From Adiantum capillus-veneris (taxonomy: Eukaryota > Streptophyta > Polypodiopsida > Polypodiales > Pteridaceae), in the NCBI GenBank assembly GCA_014529385.2, contig CM043952.1, positions 156,006,057 through 156,070,056 on the forward strand: a stretch of DNA of 64,000 nucleotides, read 5' to 3'. This document shows, in pieces, positions 49,051-58,430 of this stretch (positions within the stretch are counted from its first letter, which is position 1; each line of letters begins with the position of its first letter). Made by a program: the position numbers and the translations under genes. The notes under the pieces are model-generated. The model was given only the letters and a program-made list of their open reading frames with translations, was not told the DNA's origin and ran no database searches.

Positions 49051-49473
49051 TTACTCTTGGGAAGCATTGTAAGCATTGACAAAGTTTAGGTTATCCTTTA
49101 ATTGTATGCCTTGCATCCATCTAGCATCTTCAAAAGGATAATTCTTAAACTTAATAAGATATCGTCGGATAGTCTTACCGCCTCTTAATACCTTGTCTTC
49201 ATGTCGGAGAATGGACTCGGGCTGCAGCACCTCCTCGTGGTCCTCGATCTCCGGTGGATCTTCAATAGTTGGTTCTTGAGGTGGCTCTCCTTTGTAAGGC
49301 TTTAATAGGCTCACATGAAAATCATTGTGTATGAGCCAATGATTGGGCAACTTAAGTTGATAGGCCATCTCATTGATTGGCCTAAGAATCTGGAAGGGAC
49401 CATAATACCTTTTTGCTAGTTTAGCATAGTACTTTTGGTGGCCCATAGGATTCTTGCCCGTCGTGTGCCTTAA
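49051..49473 (-). pseudogene. Integrase C-terminus with chromodomain, cut off by one stop
   Basis: This segment continues the gag-pol frame after a TGA at 49471-49473, where copy A reads CGA, so the break is a single C-to-T change at a CG site. It holds the integrase C-terminal GPFQI module (YYGPFQILRPIN) and, near its end, a chromodomain with the pattern ILRHE...YLIKFKNYPFEDARWM. The chromodomain is the part of chromoviral integrases that binds chromatin. As it stands the main ORF ends before this module. Confidence 0.88.
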
Positions 49474-52400
49474 TCAAGCCTTGGGAAACTTTAACAAGAC
49501 CCAATCGTTTTCTTTAAAGGCTTGGGATCTTCTGTGCTTGTCAGCAGCAGCCTTTTGCCTTTGCTGTGAGATAGAGATAGCATCCTTAATCTTTTGGAAA
49601 GATTCTTGTAGGTCTCGGCTATACTCATCTGCAGCAAAGATCTTCCCATGTACCTTAAGTAGCAAGGGACTTTTTGATCTTCCCTCAATTACCTCGAAAG
49701 GTGCTTTTCCTGTGGAAGTATGTACAGTGTTATTGTAAGCATACTCTACTAAGGGTAAGTACTTCTCCCATTGGGATCTTTGATCTACTTCCGTTACATA
49801 GGCTTTTAGTAGATCAAGAATGGTTAGGTTAGCTATTTCACTTTGGCCATCAGTTTGTGGATGATAGGCCGAAGAGAAGTTTAGCCTTGTTCCTAAATTC
49901 TCAAAGAGACCCTTCCAGAAATTACTGGTCATTCTAGGATCTCTATCCGACACTATGGACATTGGCAAGCCATGGTACTTGAAAATTTGTGAAATGAAGA
50001 GGGTTGCCATTTGATGGGCTTTGATAGTCTTTTTGACAGGTATAAAATGAGCTTGTTTACTGAACCTGTCTACTATCGTCCATATTCCCGTATTCCCATG
50101 GATAGACTTAGGCAATCCAAAGATAAAATCCATGGATATGCTCTCCCACGGTGAATTAGGGATTGGCAAGGGTTGAAGCAATCCAAGTTGCTTCCCTCTA
50201 TCAAATTTTTTCTTTTGACATACCACACATTTGGAAACATACTCGTGTATGTTTACTTTCATGGTAGGCCAATAGAAATATGTTTCAATTCCCTTTAGGG
50301 TAGACTGAATCGCAATATGAAAATGAAATTGCGAAAGGAAATTTGCCCACCTCATTTGTTTGTCGGAAAGCTTGGTCTGCGTCATGAAGTACTTAAGACT
50401 TTGGTGATCCGTTCGCAGAATGAAAGGAGTCCCCAATAAATAGTGCTTCCATGAGTCCAAGGCATGTAGAACTGCAAGGAGTTCTTTTTCGTATATGCCT
50501 AGAGCTTGCTCAACAGGGTCGAGCCTTCGACTCTCATAGCCTATGGCGTGCCCTTCTTGGAGCAGAACAGCCCCAAGGCAATCACCACAAGCATCACATT
50601 GGACCTCAAATGGTTTTGAGAGATCCGGTAGTGTAAGCACAGGTTGAGAGATAAGCTTTTCTTTAAGCTTTTCGAAAGCATTGTTCTCTTTAGCAGACCA
50701 CGTATACCTAACATTTTTCTTTGTTAGGTCATGTAATGGTCCCGCAATTTGTGAGAACTTTTCTATGAAGAGTCTATAGTATGCACACATACCTATAAAG
50801 CTTCCTAGTTCATGAAGATTCCTTGGTTTAGGCCATCCTTTTATTACCTCTAACTTGGATGGATCCATTTGGATTCCATCTTGAGAGATAATGTGACCCA
50901 AATATTGAATCTCTTGCAAGAAAAATTCACTTTTCTTTCGATTAACATAAAGTTTATTCTCTCTTAAAACTTGAAATATTACCTGGAGGTGTTGCTTGTG
51001 TTCCTCCAATGAATTAGAGTAGATGATAATATCATCAAAGAACATTCCAGTGAAGGTTCGATGAGGCCTGAACAGCTTCTCCATCAAGCGGTTAAATGTG
51101 GCTGGTGCATTAGTCAAGCCAAAAGGCATGACAATGTATTCGTAAAGACCAAATGTAGTACGAAATGCGGTCTTTACAATGTCTTGATCAACTATCCTTA
51201 TTTGATGATAGCCACTTTTTAGGTCAATCCTACTGAAGTAGGTCGATCCTTGTAGCTTATCAAATAGGTCTTCTACCCGTGGAACGGGAAACCTATTTTT
51301 GATAGTGATCCTATTTAGTGCTCTATAGTCGACACACATACGATATGTGCCGTCTTTCTTTTGCACTAATAGCACAGGTGAGCAAAATGGAGATGAGCTA
51401 GGCCTAACCATGCCCTTCTCAACTAACTCATGCACTTGCCGCATAATCTCCTCTTGTTGAGCTTGAGAAACTCTATAAGGAGGTTTGTTAGGCGGTGAAC
51501 TTCTTGGAAGAAGTTCAATTGCATGGTCGTCATTACCTCGTTTAGGAGGTAGCTCACAAGGGATGTCGTCAATAAAGACATCTTGAAACCCCTTGAGAAA
51601 ATTGGATAACTCTAATTCCTTTTGGTTGCTTTTATTTTCTTTTGCTAAAGCATTAGGTTCATTTTGAGAATCTTTAACAAAAATCATGTACACGGAAATA
51701 GAGCTCTTTATTGACTTGTTGAAAGCTGGTGTATGTACAATGGGGATGGTGTTACCCATCTCCTTAGCATCTATATACATGTCCTTTTCCCTGAACTTAA
51801 AGGAGATTCTCCTTTCAGGAAATTTTACATGGGCAGCCAGGCGGTCAAACCATGGTGCCCCTAGGATTACATCCTCATGCTTGAGAGGAGAGATAAAGAA
51901 GTCCTCTTTTTCCACATAGCCTTGGACATGAAGCCTCAATTTCCCGATTAAGGGAGTGACTGAAGCTTCTTGCCCCTTGAAGGCACTGTCTGCGGGTAGG
52001 ATATCTCCCATCTCGTAGGATTGTATGCCTAGCTTGGTGGCTAACTCCATAGATATGAAATTGTGAGTAGAACCAGGGTCAAAGAGAATAAAAGCATCAT
52101 GTTCTCTTACCTTTCCCCAAGCATGGCATAGAGGAGATCCTTTGTGGTGAGTTTGGTGAATCTCCTCCTCTTGGATTTCAACCAAAGAAGCTCTAGGAGG
52201 ATCTTGGCGGTTGTTCTTTTGGGGACAAGCGCGGTACGCATGCCCTTGTTCGCCGCACTTGAAACACCGGTTATCTTTACGATAACGCTCAAGCTCTTCA
52301 GGAGAGAGTTTATTCTTTCCTTTGTAAACTCCCTTCTCTTTAGCTTTGTTGGAATTGCCCTTAGGAGACTTTTGGACATTGTCCTTCCCCTTAGGCTCAT

Positions 52401-53322
52401 TGGAACCCTTGTTTTCCGGGGGCTTATTATTTCTTTTACCCCCCGTTTGGAAATTGATTCGCGAGGCCACCATAGTATGGTGTATTACCGCCGATATGGT
52501 ACGTGGCCTTTGGGAGTTGACATACTCCGCCATTTCTTCGGTTAAGCCCGCACAAAATTGTTGCTTTTGCTCTCCAAAATCCAACTTTTTGAAGACAGTA
52601 GCTTTCAGTTGTAGGTCCCAAAACTTGTCTACATATTTGTGGATGGATTCATTGGGAGAGAGCTTTAAGCTTCGCCATTCGGTGAGTACTTTGTCTTTGG
52701 CATCGGTGGCCAAAAACTGCTTCATAATGGAAGCTCTTAAAGCCTTCCATGTTCGTGGAGCTTCACCGTTGGCTCGTAGGCTAGACCACCATTGTCTGGC
52801 GGACTTTTGAAAGTGCATAGCTACATGGCGTAGCTTAGAGGACTCCGTGAAGCCCTCATCTCCAAACGCCGCATCGAATTGTTGGATAAAGGCCAAAACT
52901 TTGTCTGTAGCACCAAAGGTGCCATCATAGGTAAGGAAAGAGATGCTCTTCCCTCCCTCTTTGAATTTCTTCAGCTTGGACGACCTCTTCCATGCGGCAT
53001 AGGATTTCCTATGGCCTCTTCTTTTTGATGGTTCAAAAGTTGCACCATCACTTTCTTCAGAAGATGAAGAATTTGAAGAAGGTGGAGAAGAGGGTGACCT
53101 CTTTCTCACCTTTTTCTTGTTTTGATCTTTGTCGTCTTCACGATAGCTTTCATAAGAGGAAGAGGATGAAGAAGATGGAGAAGAGGGTGTCCTCTTTCTC
53201 GCCTTTTCCTTCTCTTGCTTTTTATCATCCCTCTTTGAATTATGGCGTGGAGAAGAGTGTGATGGTCTTCTCCGCTTTGGTGGTGATGGAGAGCGTTTAG
53301 CCCGCCGTCTTCGTGGAGCCAT
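49474..53322 (-). CDS. Chromoviral gag-pol polyprotein, 1282-aa open frame with internal deletion
   Basis: The open frame covers most of gag-pol. It has a basic Ser/Arg-rich start (MAPRRRRAKR), a gag capsid-like region (~150-300), a CCHC knuckle CFKCGEQGHAYRAC (~353), protease with FDPGSTHNF (~412), reverse transcriptase with MPFGLTNAPATF and FFDDIIIYSN (~760), RNase H with CDACGDCLGAVL (~909), and integrase with CVVCQ (~1032), SMDFIFGLP (~1062), VSDRDPRMTS and HPQTDGQSE. Compared with copy A, ~290 bp are missing in frame between RNase H and integrase (near 50312). That removes the RNase H tail and the two integrase zinc-binding His residues. Upstream the same frame stays open to an ATG at 53712 except for one TAG. 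Confidence 0.92.
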   Translation of the reverse strand: MAPRRRRAKRSPSPPKRRRPSHSSPRHNSKRDDKKQEKEKARKRTPSSPSSSSSSSYESYREDDKDQNKKKVRKRSPSSPPSSNSSSSEESDGATFEPSKRRGHRKSYAAWKRSSKLKKFKEGGKSISFLTYDGTFGATDKVLAFIQQFDAAFGDEGFTESSKLRHVAMHFQKSARQWWSSLRANGEAPRTWKALRASIMKQFLATDAKDKVLTEWRSLKLSPNESIHKYVDKFWDLQLKATVFKKLDFGEQKQQFCAGLTEEMAEYVNSQRPRTISAVIHHTMVASRINFQTGGKRNNKPPENKGSNEPKGKDNVQKSPKGNSNKAKEKGVYKGKNKLSPEELERYRKDNRCFKCGEQGHAYRACPQKNNRQDPPRASLVEIQEEEIHQTHHKGSPLCHAWGKVREHDAFILFDPGSTHNFISMELATKLGIQSYEMGDILPADSAFKGQEASVTPLIGKLRLHVQGYVEKEDFFISPLKHEDVILGAPWFDRLAAHVKFPERRISFKFREKDMYIDAKEMGNTIPIVHTPAFNKSIKSSISVYMIFVKDSQNEPNALAKENKSNQKELELSNFLKGFQDVFIDDIPCELPPKRGNDDHAIELLPRSSPPNKPPYRVSQAQQEEIMRQVHELVEKGMVRPSSSPFCSPVLLVQKKDGTYRMCVDYRALNRITIKNRFPVPRVEDLFDKLQGSTYFSRIDLKSGYHQIRIVDQDIVKTAFRTTFGLYEYIVMPFGLTNAPATFNRLMEKLFRPHRTFTGMFFDDIIIYSNSLEEHKQHLQVIFQVLRENKLYVNRKKSEFFLQEIQYLGHIISQDGIQMDPSKLEVIKGWPKPRNLHELGSFIGMCAYYRLFIEKFSQIAGPLHDLTKKNVRYTWSAKENNAFEKLKEKLISQPVLTLPDLSKPFEVQCDACGDCLGAVLLQEGHAIGYESRRLDPVEQALGIYEKELLAVLHALDSWKHYLLGTPFILRTDHQSLKYFMTQTKLSDKQMRWANFLSQFHFHIAIQSTLKGIETYFYWPTMKVNIHEYVSKCVVCQKKKFDRGKQLGLLQPLPIPNSPWESISMDFIFGLPKSIHGNTGIWTIVDRFSKQAHFIPVKKTIKAHQMATLFISQIFKYHGLPMSIVSDRDPRMTSNFWKGLFENLGTRLNFSSAYHPQTDGQSEIANLTILDLLKAYVTEVDQRSQWEKYLPLVEYAYNNTVHTSTGKAPFEVIEGRSKSPLLLKVHGKIFAADEYSRDLQESFQKIKDAISISQQRQKAAADKHRRSQAFKENDWVLLKFPKA

Positions 53323-53712
53323 CTCCGCCGAGGTGGCGGGAGACTCGCTTCTTTCTCGTTCCTTCGGTGGAGGCTCTTGAGTTCTCCTTTGGGAAGGAGA
53401 TGCATCATCAAGAAGTAAGTTCTTGAGCCCTTCATATGGATTCTCTTCTTCTTCCCGAATCGGAGAGAGACCTCTTTTGGTAGTCTCACAAGGAGGCTTC
53501 CTAGGTGTTCTCTCGTCATGGTGATGAGCCTGGAGAATCCCGTGAGCACGGAGCTACCGTTGCACTTCACTTTGGAGAGATGGATTGCCCATGGCTTGTT
53601 GAAGCCTAGAAACAAGATAGTTAACAAGCATTGAAGCATCATTAGTAGCTTGCTCATGAGCAAAATCAAAGTTATCAACATTAATTTCACTCTCTTTACT
53701 ATTGTCAGCCAT
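53323..53712 (-). pseudogene. N-terminal extension of gag with one TAG shared by both copies
   Basis: From an ATG at 53712 the frame runs 130 codons into the gag-pol ORF, broken only by TAG at 53554-53556. Copy A has TAG at the equivalent place (10264-10266) and the same upstream ATG (10420-10422). The extension is acidic and looks like genuine coding sequence (LVNYLVSRLQQAMGNPS near codon 40). Either translation starts downstream, the stop is read through, or both copies descend from a master that already had it. Confidence 0.7.
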
Positions 53713-54116
53713 TCTAACAACTTTTAGGTGTAAACTTTTTAGGTGTACTTTGGCACTTCAAGCCCTAGTTGCTACTCCTCTTTACCCTTTTAGAAAAAGC
53801 ACTCAAGCTACTGTACCCGCGGCTCGAATACCATTAATTGCAAGGAATAGAAGAGAGGGTCTTTCGACACCAAAACAGCACCGGCTCCTGTCAAGCTTCT
53901 AATAGCTCAATAGTGGTTAAGCCGTAGGCAAGCCCCGTAGGACTCCACTATTAAGACCATAGCTCTCGACGGTGATGCCCCGTTAACTGCACAAAGGCAG
54001 GCGCACTGCAAGGCTGAAAAATCCCTATTCTACTTACTCACAGGCAATTAATAATACCAACCATTTGTAGCTAGCTTGAGGACCTCCCTTCTTGAGCAAG
54101 AAAAGAGAAACCTTGA
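53713..54116 (-). other. Untranslated leader of copy B
   Basis: About 400 bp lie between the primer site and the first gag ATG, nearly identical to the matching region of copy A (10423-10828). No gene. It is expected to hold the dimerisation/packaging signals, which cannot be read by eye. Confidence 0.6.
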
Positions 54117-54128
54117 GCTCTGATACCA
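54117..54128 (-). other. Primer-binding site (initiator tRNA-Met)
   Basis: On the - strand this reads TGGTATCAGAGC, the canonical complement of the 3' end of plant initiator tRNA-Met, one base inside the LTR at 54130. Confidence 0.95.
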
Positions 54129-54129
54129 A

Positions 54130-55724
54130 TGTAACATTTAATGGCCTAAAATCTTATGTGTAGCGGAAATTAGCATGAATATAGTGGGCATTTCATTAGA
54201 ATAGATTCCTAATGAGAATTACAAGAGTGCTTGGGTGGAGAGAGCAACAAAAAGCATAACACCTAGTTAGATAGCATCGACAATACTTTCAAAAGAGAGA
54301 GAGCAATTAAGCTATTGACAACAGTTGAGGACCGGATTTGCATGGAGCCGGTCCCCCCTCCAAAAGGCTTTGTATTATGGTTTCTCCCATCAAGAGAGAC
54401 ATTGTACAATACAATTCTTTGTGTTCCTTCAAGACTAGCTAGTGCAATGAAGATGGAAGCTTCATACACCAAGCAAAACACTTAATCAAACACAACTTGA
54501 ATTATCCCCGTTCTCAGACCCAAGACCTCACACACCTTCGAAGATGGTGAGAGCTAGCAGGGTATGAGAGTAGATTGAGAAGAAAAAGAAGTATCTTACG
54601 AGAAAGATGTACATCTCCTCACATAATCACTCATATTAGCATACCTTGGCTTAGTAATTAGCTTGGTAGAGAAGATGAGCATGCATTGAAGCTTGGCTCT
54701 TGGTTGGATTTGCATCCACATGCCAAGAGAGTGTTGATGTAGGCTTCTATCTCACAAGCTTGGAGTAGGTGATGAGCTCTCCATTAAAGCTTGGGAGGAG
54801 ATAGAGTATTCTTCCTTCACACATGGTCAAGTGTGAGTGTGTGTGTGTCAATGCCAAGCAAAAATCAGCCCCCCCTCTCTCTTGGGCGAGCCCTAGCTGC
54901 TAATTAGGTCTGGCTTTTGCCTCATTGGACCTCCCCAGGTCAAGCCAATAGGAATTAAGCAGCATAAGTGATAGCCTTCTGACATGTGTCCCCCTTTCCC
55001 CTTTTGTGAGAGCTTTAGGTAATTAAATAATTAAACTAAACTCTCATTGGACCCCTTTGCCTCCTGGCCAATAGGAATCAGGCAAGCCATGGGGCTCCTG
55101 AATGCTCATTGGACCCCTTGGGAGACTGCCCAATAGTCTTCTAGGAGACTTAATTCTCATTGGTTTCTTTTATTAAATGTTTTTAAATTAATTAAACTAG
55201 ATTTACTCTAGCTTAATTCTCATTGGTCCACTTCAAGGGTCTTCCAATAGGAATTGGGCACACCATGTGGGCATCTGGCCTAGGGAGCTGACATGTGTCC
55301 CTCATTCCCTTTGTGTAAAGGGAGCCTGTGTGTGTGTGTGTGTGGCTTTCTCTCTCATCCCCTAGCTTTGGGGCTCGCCCCCTCCCATGTAGGGATGTGC
55401 AAAGACTTTTTAGGGCACACACTAAGCATCCAATTTTCCCTAGGGTTGACCTTTGGACACAACCTTTGAATTTTGGAACCTTAGCATTTTGGAAGTCTTA
55501 ATGGGCTGAACCTTAGGGTCTTTTTGGCCCATTGTTTCACATGGCTCTTTTGCAGATGGCCCCCCCTTTGGATCCCTATTTTCCCTCCTTTGGATCCCTA
55601 CTGTGGCCGGTCTGCTAGCTTAACCAATATTCTAGCTTTTTCTCCCTTGGCACTTCCCCACATTAAATGATCAGTTTAATATGAGAAAATCATTTAGGAG
55701 AATTAGATATTGATTATTATGACA
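54130..55724 (-). repeat. 5' LTR of copy B
   Basis: 1595 bp, the promoter-side LTR in the element's orientation. It matches 47098-48692 apart from about nine substitutions. Confidence 0.95.
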
Positions 55725-55729
55725 CTTAT
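55725..55729. other. Target-site duplication CTTAT (right)
   Basis: Exact repeat of 47093-47097 after the LTR end. Confidence 0.95.
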
Positions 55730-56235
55730 GCTTTGTGTGTTGTCTAACATATTTGACTACCTTGGCCATAGAATCTTGATTCTACTCTAGATTTGTGATA
55801 AATCTTACCAAAATTTAATCAATGTCTAGGTTGGACAAGTGGTGGGGCTTCAAACATTACTGTCTTAAACAAGTGGAGTTATCTTACTTGAATAAGTGGT
55901 GGCCTTTGAATCCAAATCTAAGCCAAATCTCTAATTATTTTCTTGTAGTCTAGGTTGGACATTTGGTGGACCTTGTATCCATGTTTCCTCAACAAGGGTG
56001 GCTTTTAGTTTTCACTTTAAGTACTCATCTTTAATAAAGTGTAGGATGGAAAATGTTGAGTTAGTAGATTGTATTTTAGACAAGTGGTGTTTGGTGTACG
56101 AATGCTGAAAATGGTTGCAAGGATTCTAACAACGACTTTACCTTAAATAAATTTCTTACTAGGAGTTCTACATATAAATATGGTGAATAAAATTCTAGTG
56201 GTTTTGAGATACCATTTGTGTGTGTGTTTTCTTAG
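55730..56235 (+). other. 5' flank or intron of the FCP1-like gene, with satellite relics
   Basis: Isolated, diverged satellite cores (ttggacaagtggtgg at ~55832; a further one at ~55955) and no ORF of note. It ends in a good splice acceptor (gtgtgttttcttag, AG at 56234-56235). An upstream exon or a 5' UTR intron is therefore likely, but no donor exon could be identified. Confidence 0.55.
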
Positions 56236-56249
56236 ATTCACAAACTGGG

Positions 56250-57434
56250 ATGGATAATGCTCCTATGGTTCAGTCAACAACTATAGAATCCATAGATTCT
56301 ATGGTTTCTAAAGTGCCCAAGATGGATGATATTTCTATACTAGAGTCTAGTGTTGTGCAACTTGAGCAAGCTTCCAATAATGAGAACCAAGAAATCGATG
56401 CTTCAAAAATGCAACATACATCAAAAGAGACTGAAAAGTCCACTCACGAGCTATTGCCAATTGGTACTACGTCATGTAGCGTAGATGTTGAGAAATCCAT
56501 GCTTACAATTATATTGGATTTAAATGGTCTATTGTTGAAACGTTCCCCTCAACCATCCTCACACCACAACTCAGTGCAAATGGATTCAAAAAGATATATT
56601 ATACTCAGGCCAGGTTGCATCCAATTCTTGAAGACTATTTTACAAAGGTTTAATGTTGCAATTTGGTCGACAGCTACTAGGAATAATGTGTATCAAATCC
56701 TTGCAGCACTAAACAACTTAGCTGAGGATACATTGCCTTTCTTTGCAATTTGGTCGCAAGATGTTTGCTACACCGCTCAAACTCAAAAATTGTTTAGACC
56801 CGACAATCCAAACGTTGAGGCAATGTTCAAGCCTCTAGCCAAAATTGCCATGGGGTTTGAATGTGATCCACAAAGAACAGTGCTTATTGATGACTCTCCT
56901 TACAAGGGATGTATTTCACCAGCAAACAATTGCATTTTTCCACCACAATTTGATGCTGAGAAGATGGTTGACAATATGCTTTTGGAGGAGCTACTGCCAT
57001 ACTTGATTCAGCTTGATGAGAGAAGGGATGTGCGTGATTTTATTGCTTCTAATCGTTATGGACAACCTATAGTGACAAATGATAGTGAATACAAACAAAT
57101 CATGGAGTATTGGAAGCAGAAAAATGATGTTTGGTCAGCTAAGGTGTTCTTTACAAGAAAAATACCACCTGCAAAAGGTGACAGAGATGAAACTATCATT
57201 GAAGATGCAAGTGACACAAGCCACCGCAATGAAATGAGAAGAGCCCAAATACAAGAGATCTTGGCAAAGGAGCGTACACACATTGAAAGCATGAAGGCGT
57301 CACAATTGACCACTTTAGCTAGGCAATTGGGTTGTAACACAAAAGGAGTTTTGAAGGCAACCACAGCAAAGGCTTATATAAATAAGGTGAAAGCTGAGAA
57401 CAATCTTCTAAGGCTGGATAGAAAGCAACCCTAA
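56250..57434 (+). CDS. FCP1/NIF-like HAD-family protein with SAP-like tail
   Basis: The start is the first ATG after the acceptor at 56235 (MDNAPMVQST), giving 394 residues; upstream coding exons are possible because the frame is open at the acceptor (phase 1). Residues ~84-245 match the FCP1 homology fold: LDLNGLLLK (89-97) at the catalytic motif, AIWSTATRNNVYQIL (137-151) and VLIDDSPYKG (211-220). The first Asp is kept, but the second Asp and the Thr of DxDxT are Asn and Leu. Activity is therefore doubtful, although DLNGLL-type variants are, as I recall, common among plant members. Residues ~355-385 (QLTTLARQLGCNTKGVLKAT) resemble a SAP/HeH DNA-binding helix pair. An alternative 3' exon at 57529-57636 could replace the last residues if a GT at 57387 is used. 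Confidence 0.75.
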   Translation: MDNAPMVQSTTIESIDSMVSKVPKMDDISILESSVVQLEQASNNENQEIDASKMQHTSKETEKSTHELLPIGTTSCSVDVEKSMLTIILDLNGLLLKRSPQPSSHHNSVQMDSKRYIILRPGCIQFLKTILQRFNVAIWSTATRNNVYQILAALNNLAEDTLPFFAIWSQDVCYTAQTQKLFRPDNPNVEAMFKPLAKIAMGFECDPQRTVLIDDSPYKGCISPANNCIFPPQFDAEKMVDNMLLEELLPYLIQLDERRDVRDFIASNRYGQPIVTNDSEYKQIMEYWKQKNDVWSAKVFFTRKIPPAKGDRDETIIEDASDTSHRNEMRRAQIQEILAKERTHIESMKASQLTTLARQLGCNTKGVLKATTAKAYINKVKAENNLLRLDRKQP

Positions 57435-57528
57435 GGTACTAGTGACATGTCATATATTCTTGATACACATGCTTGAACACTCATGTGCATGGTATCTAAC
57501 AAATCTTTCTTTTTATTCCTTCTTGCAG

Positions 57529-57636
57529 GATCTTACAAAGGATACTACTAGATGGAGCTCAATCAATAGAGATTTTGATATTTTTGCTCAAAATAATGAA
57601 GCAGTCACCTACATTTTTTGTTTATCAATTTCTTGA
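57529..57636 (+). CDS. Possible alternative last exon of the FCP1-like gene
   Basis: It is preceded by a strong acceptor (ttattccttcttgcag, AG at 57527-57528) and open for 35 codons to TGA at 57636 in the frame that would continue from a donor AAG|GTGAAA at 57387 (phase 0). If the upstream TAA at 57432 is used instead, this would be 3' UTR. Expression data are needed to choose. Confidence 0.35.
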   Translation, partial: DLTKDTTRWSSINRDFDIFAQNNEAVTYIFCLSIS

Positions 57637-58430
57637 GAGACTTTATTTTAGTTTTTAATCATCAAATGAAATGAAAAGTATCCTTCTTATTAAGATTGTT
57701 GATCGTTTTCTTGTTCAAACCTTTCAATTGTGATTTATAGTTTTGTTAGCATGAGATTGTGCTTTTTTAGTTTGAAAAAAACTGTCAAAGATCCAAGTCT
57801 TTATGGCTTTACTTAAGTTATTAATTGTGAAAGATCCAAGTCTTTTTTCTTTACTTAAGTTATTGATTGCCTATGTAATAGTCCTTAAAACAATATCGGA
57901 TGTCTTTCTTGCTCCCATGTCTCACATTGGTCTTTAGGTAAGACAAGTGGTGACCTTGAAAGTATGGTCTCATATCTCGATCAAGTGAAGAGACATGAAG
58001 CTTAAATATCACTACTATGTATCTAGTGTTAAACTCCATCGAGACAAAGACTAGATAGCCAAATTGCAGTCGAGTTTAAGTGAAAAATCCATTTGAGCTA
58101 AGGTAAAACTTATAGTGCCTCATTTTTCTAGGATTCTACCCCATCAAGGAAGTTAGAATCTAGCACAAACCAATTAAGACTCTTTTGGAGCCTAGATAGG
58201 AAAATTCGTGGAACTTATGAAACTTATTATTGAGTTAGAGTCTAGTTTAGATAAGCAAAAGATCTTCAAACCAGCACTTGACTTTCTTACTATTCAATAT
58301 TCAAAGTCCCTTGAGGCTAACAAATTACATACCCACTTGTAACCTAACTAATGAGTAATTATATAGATCTAAGCAAGTATATATAATGAGTCTTCAAACT
58401 AATAATCCAAGGGAAGAGAGTAGCAAGGTC
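57637..58430. other. Intergenic or intronic stretch without gene
   Basis: A/T-rich, with one weak satellite core (gacaagtggtgaccttgaaag at ~57943). A direct repeat of ~35 bp (gatccaagtctttatggctttacttaagttatt at ~57790 and a variant at ~57832) is visible. No ORF supported. Confidence 0.6.

Larger units (their letters stand above)
47098..55724 (-). mobile_element. Chromovirus (Ty3/Gypsy) copy B, young insertion
   Basis: An 8627-bp - strand element with exact ends: two 1595-bp LTRs (TGTAACATTT...TTATGACA on +), a CTTAT duplication, an initiator-tRNA-Met primer site and a polypurine tract. By eye the LTRs differ at about nine positions, i.e. roughly 0.6%, so insertion was recent. It encodes gag-pol with a C-terminal chromodomain, which defines chromoviruses and is thought to guide integration to marked chromatin. 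Two in-frame stops and an internal deletion suggest it is no longer autonomous. It split the short interval between the SET gene and the first FCP1-like gene. Confidence 0.97.

Noticed and set aside
53106-53720. 204-residue ORF on the - strand overlapping gag
   Set aside because: It is out of frame with gag-pol, very basic and Leu-rich at its start, and is a shadow of the gag coding sequence.
41156-57434. One giant ParB-methylase-SET-FCP1 gene
   Set aside because: The SET exon ends in TGA with no good phase-1 donor before it, and the next acceptor could serve a 5' UTR intron. It is kept only as a possibility under the phase-1 finding.
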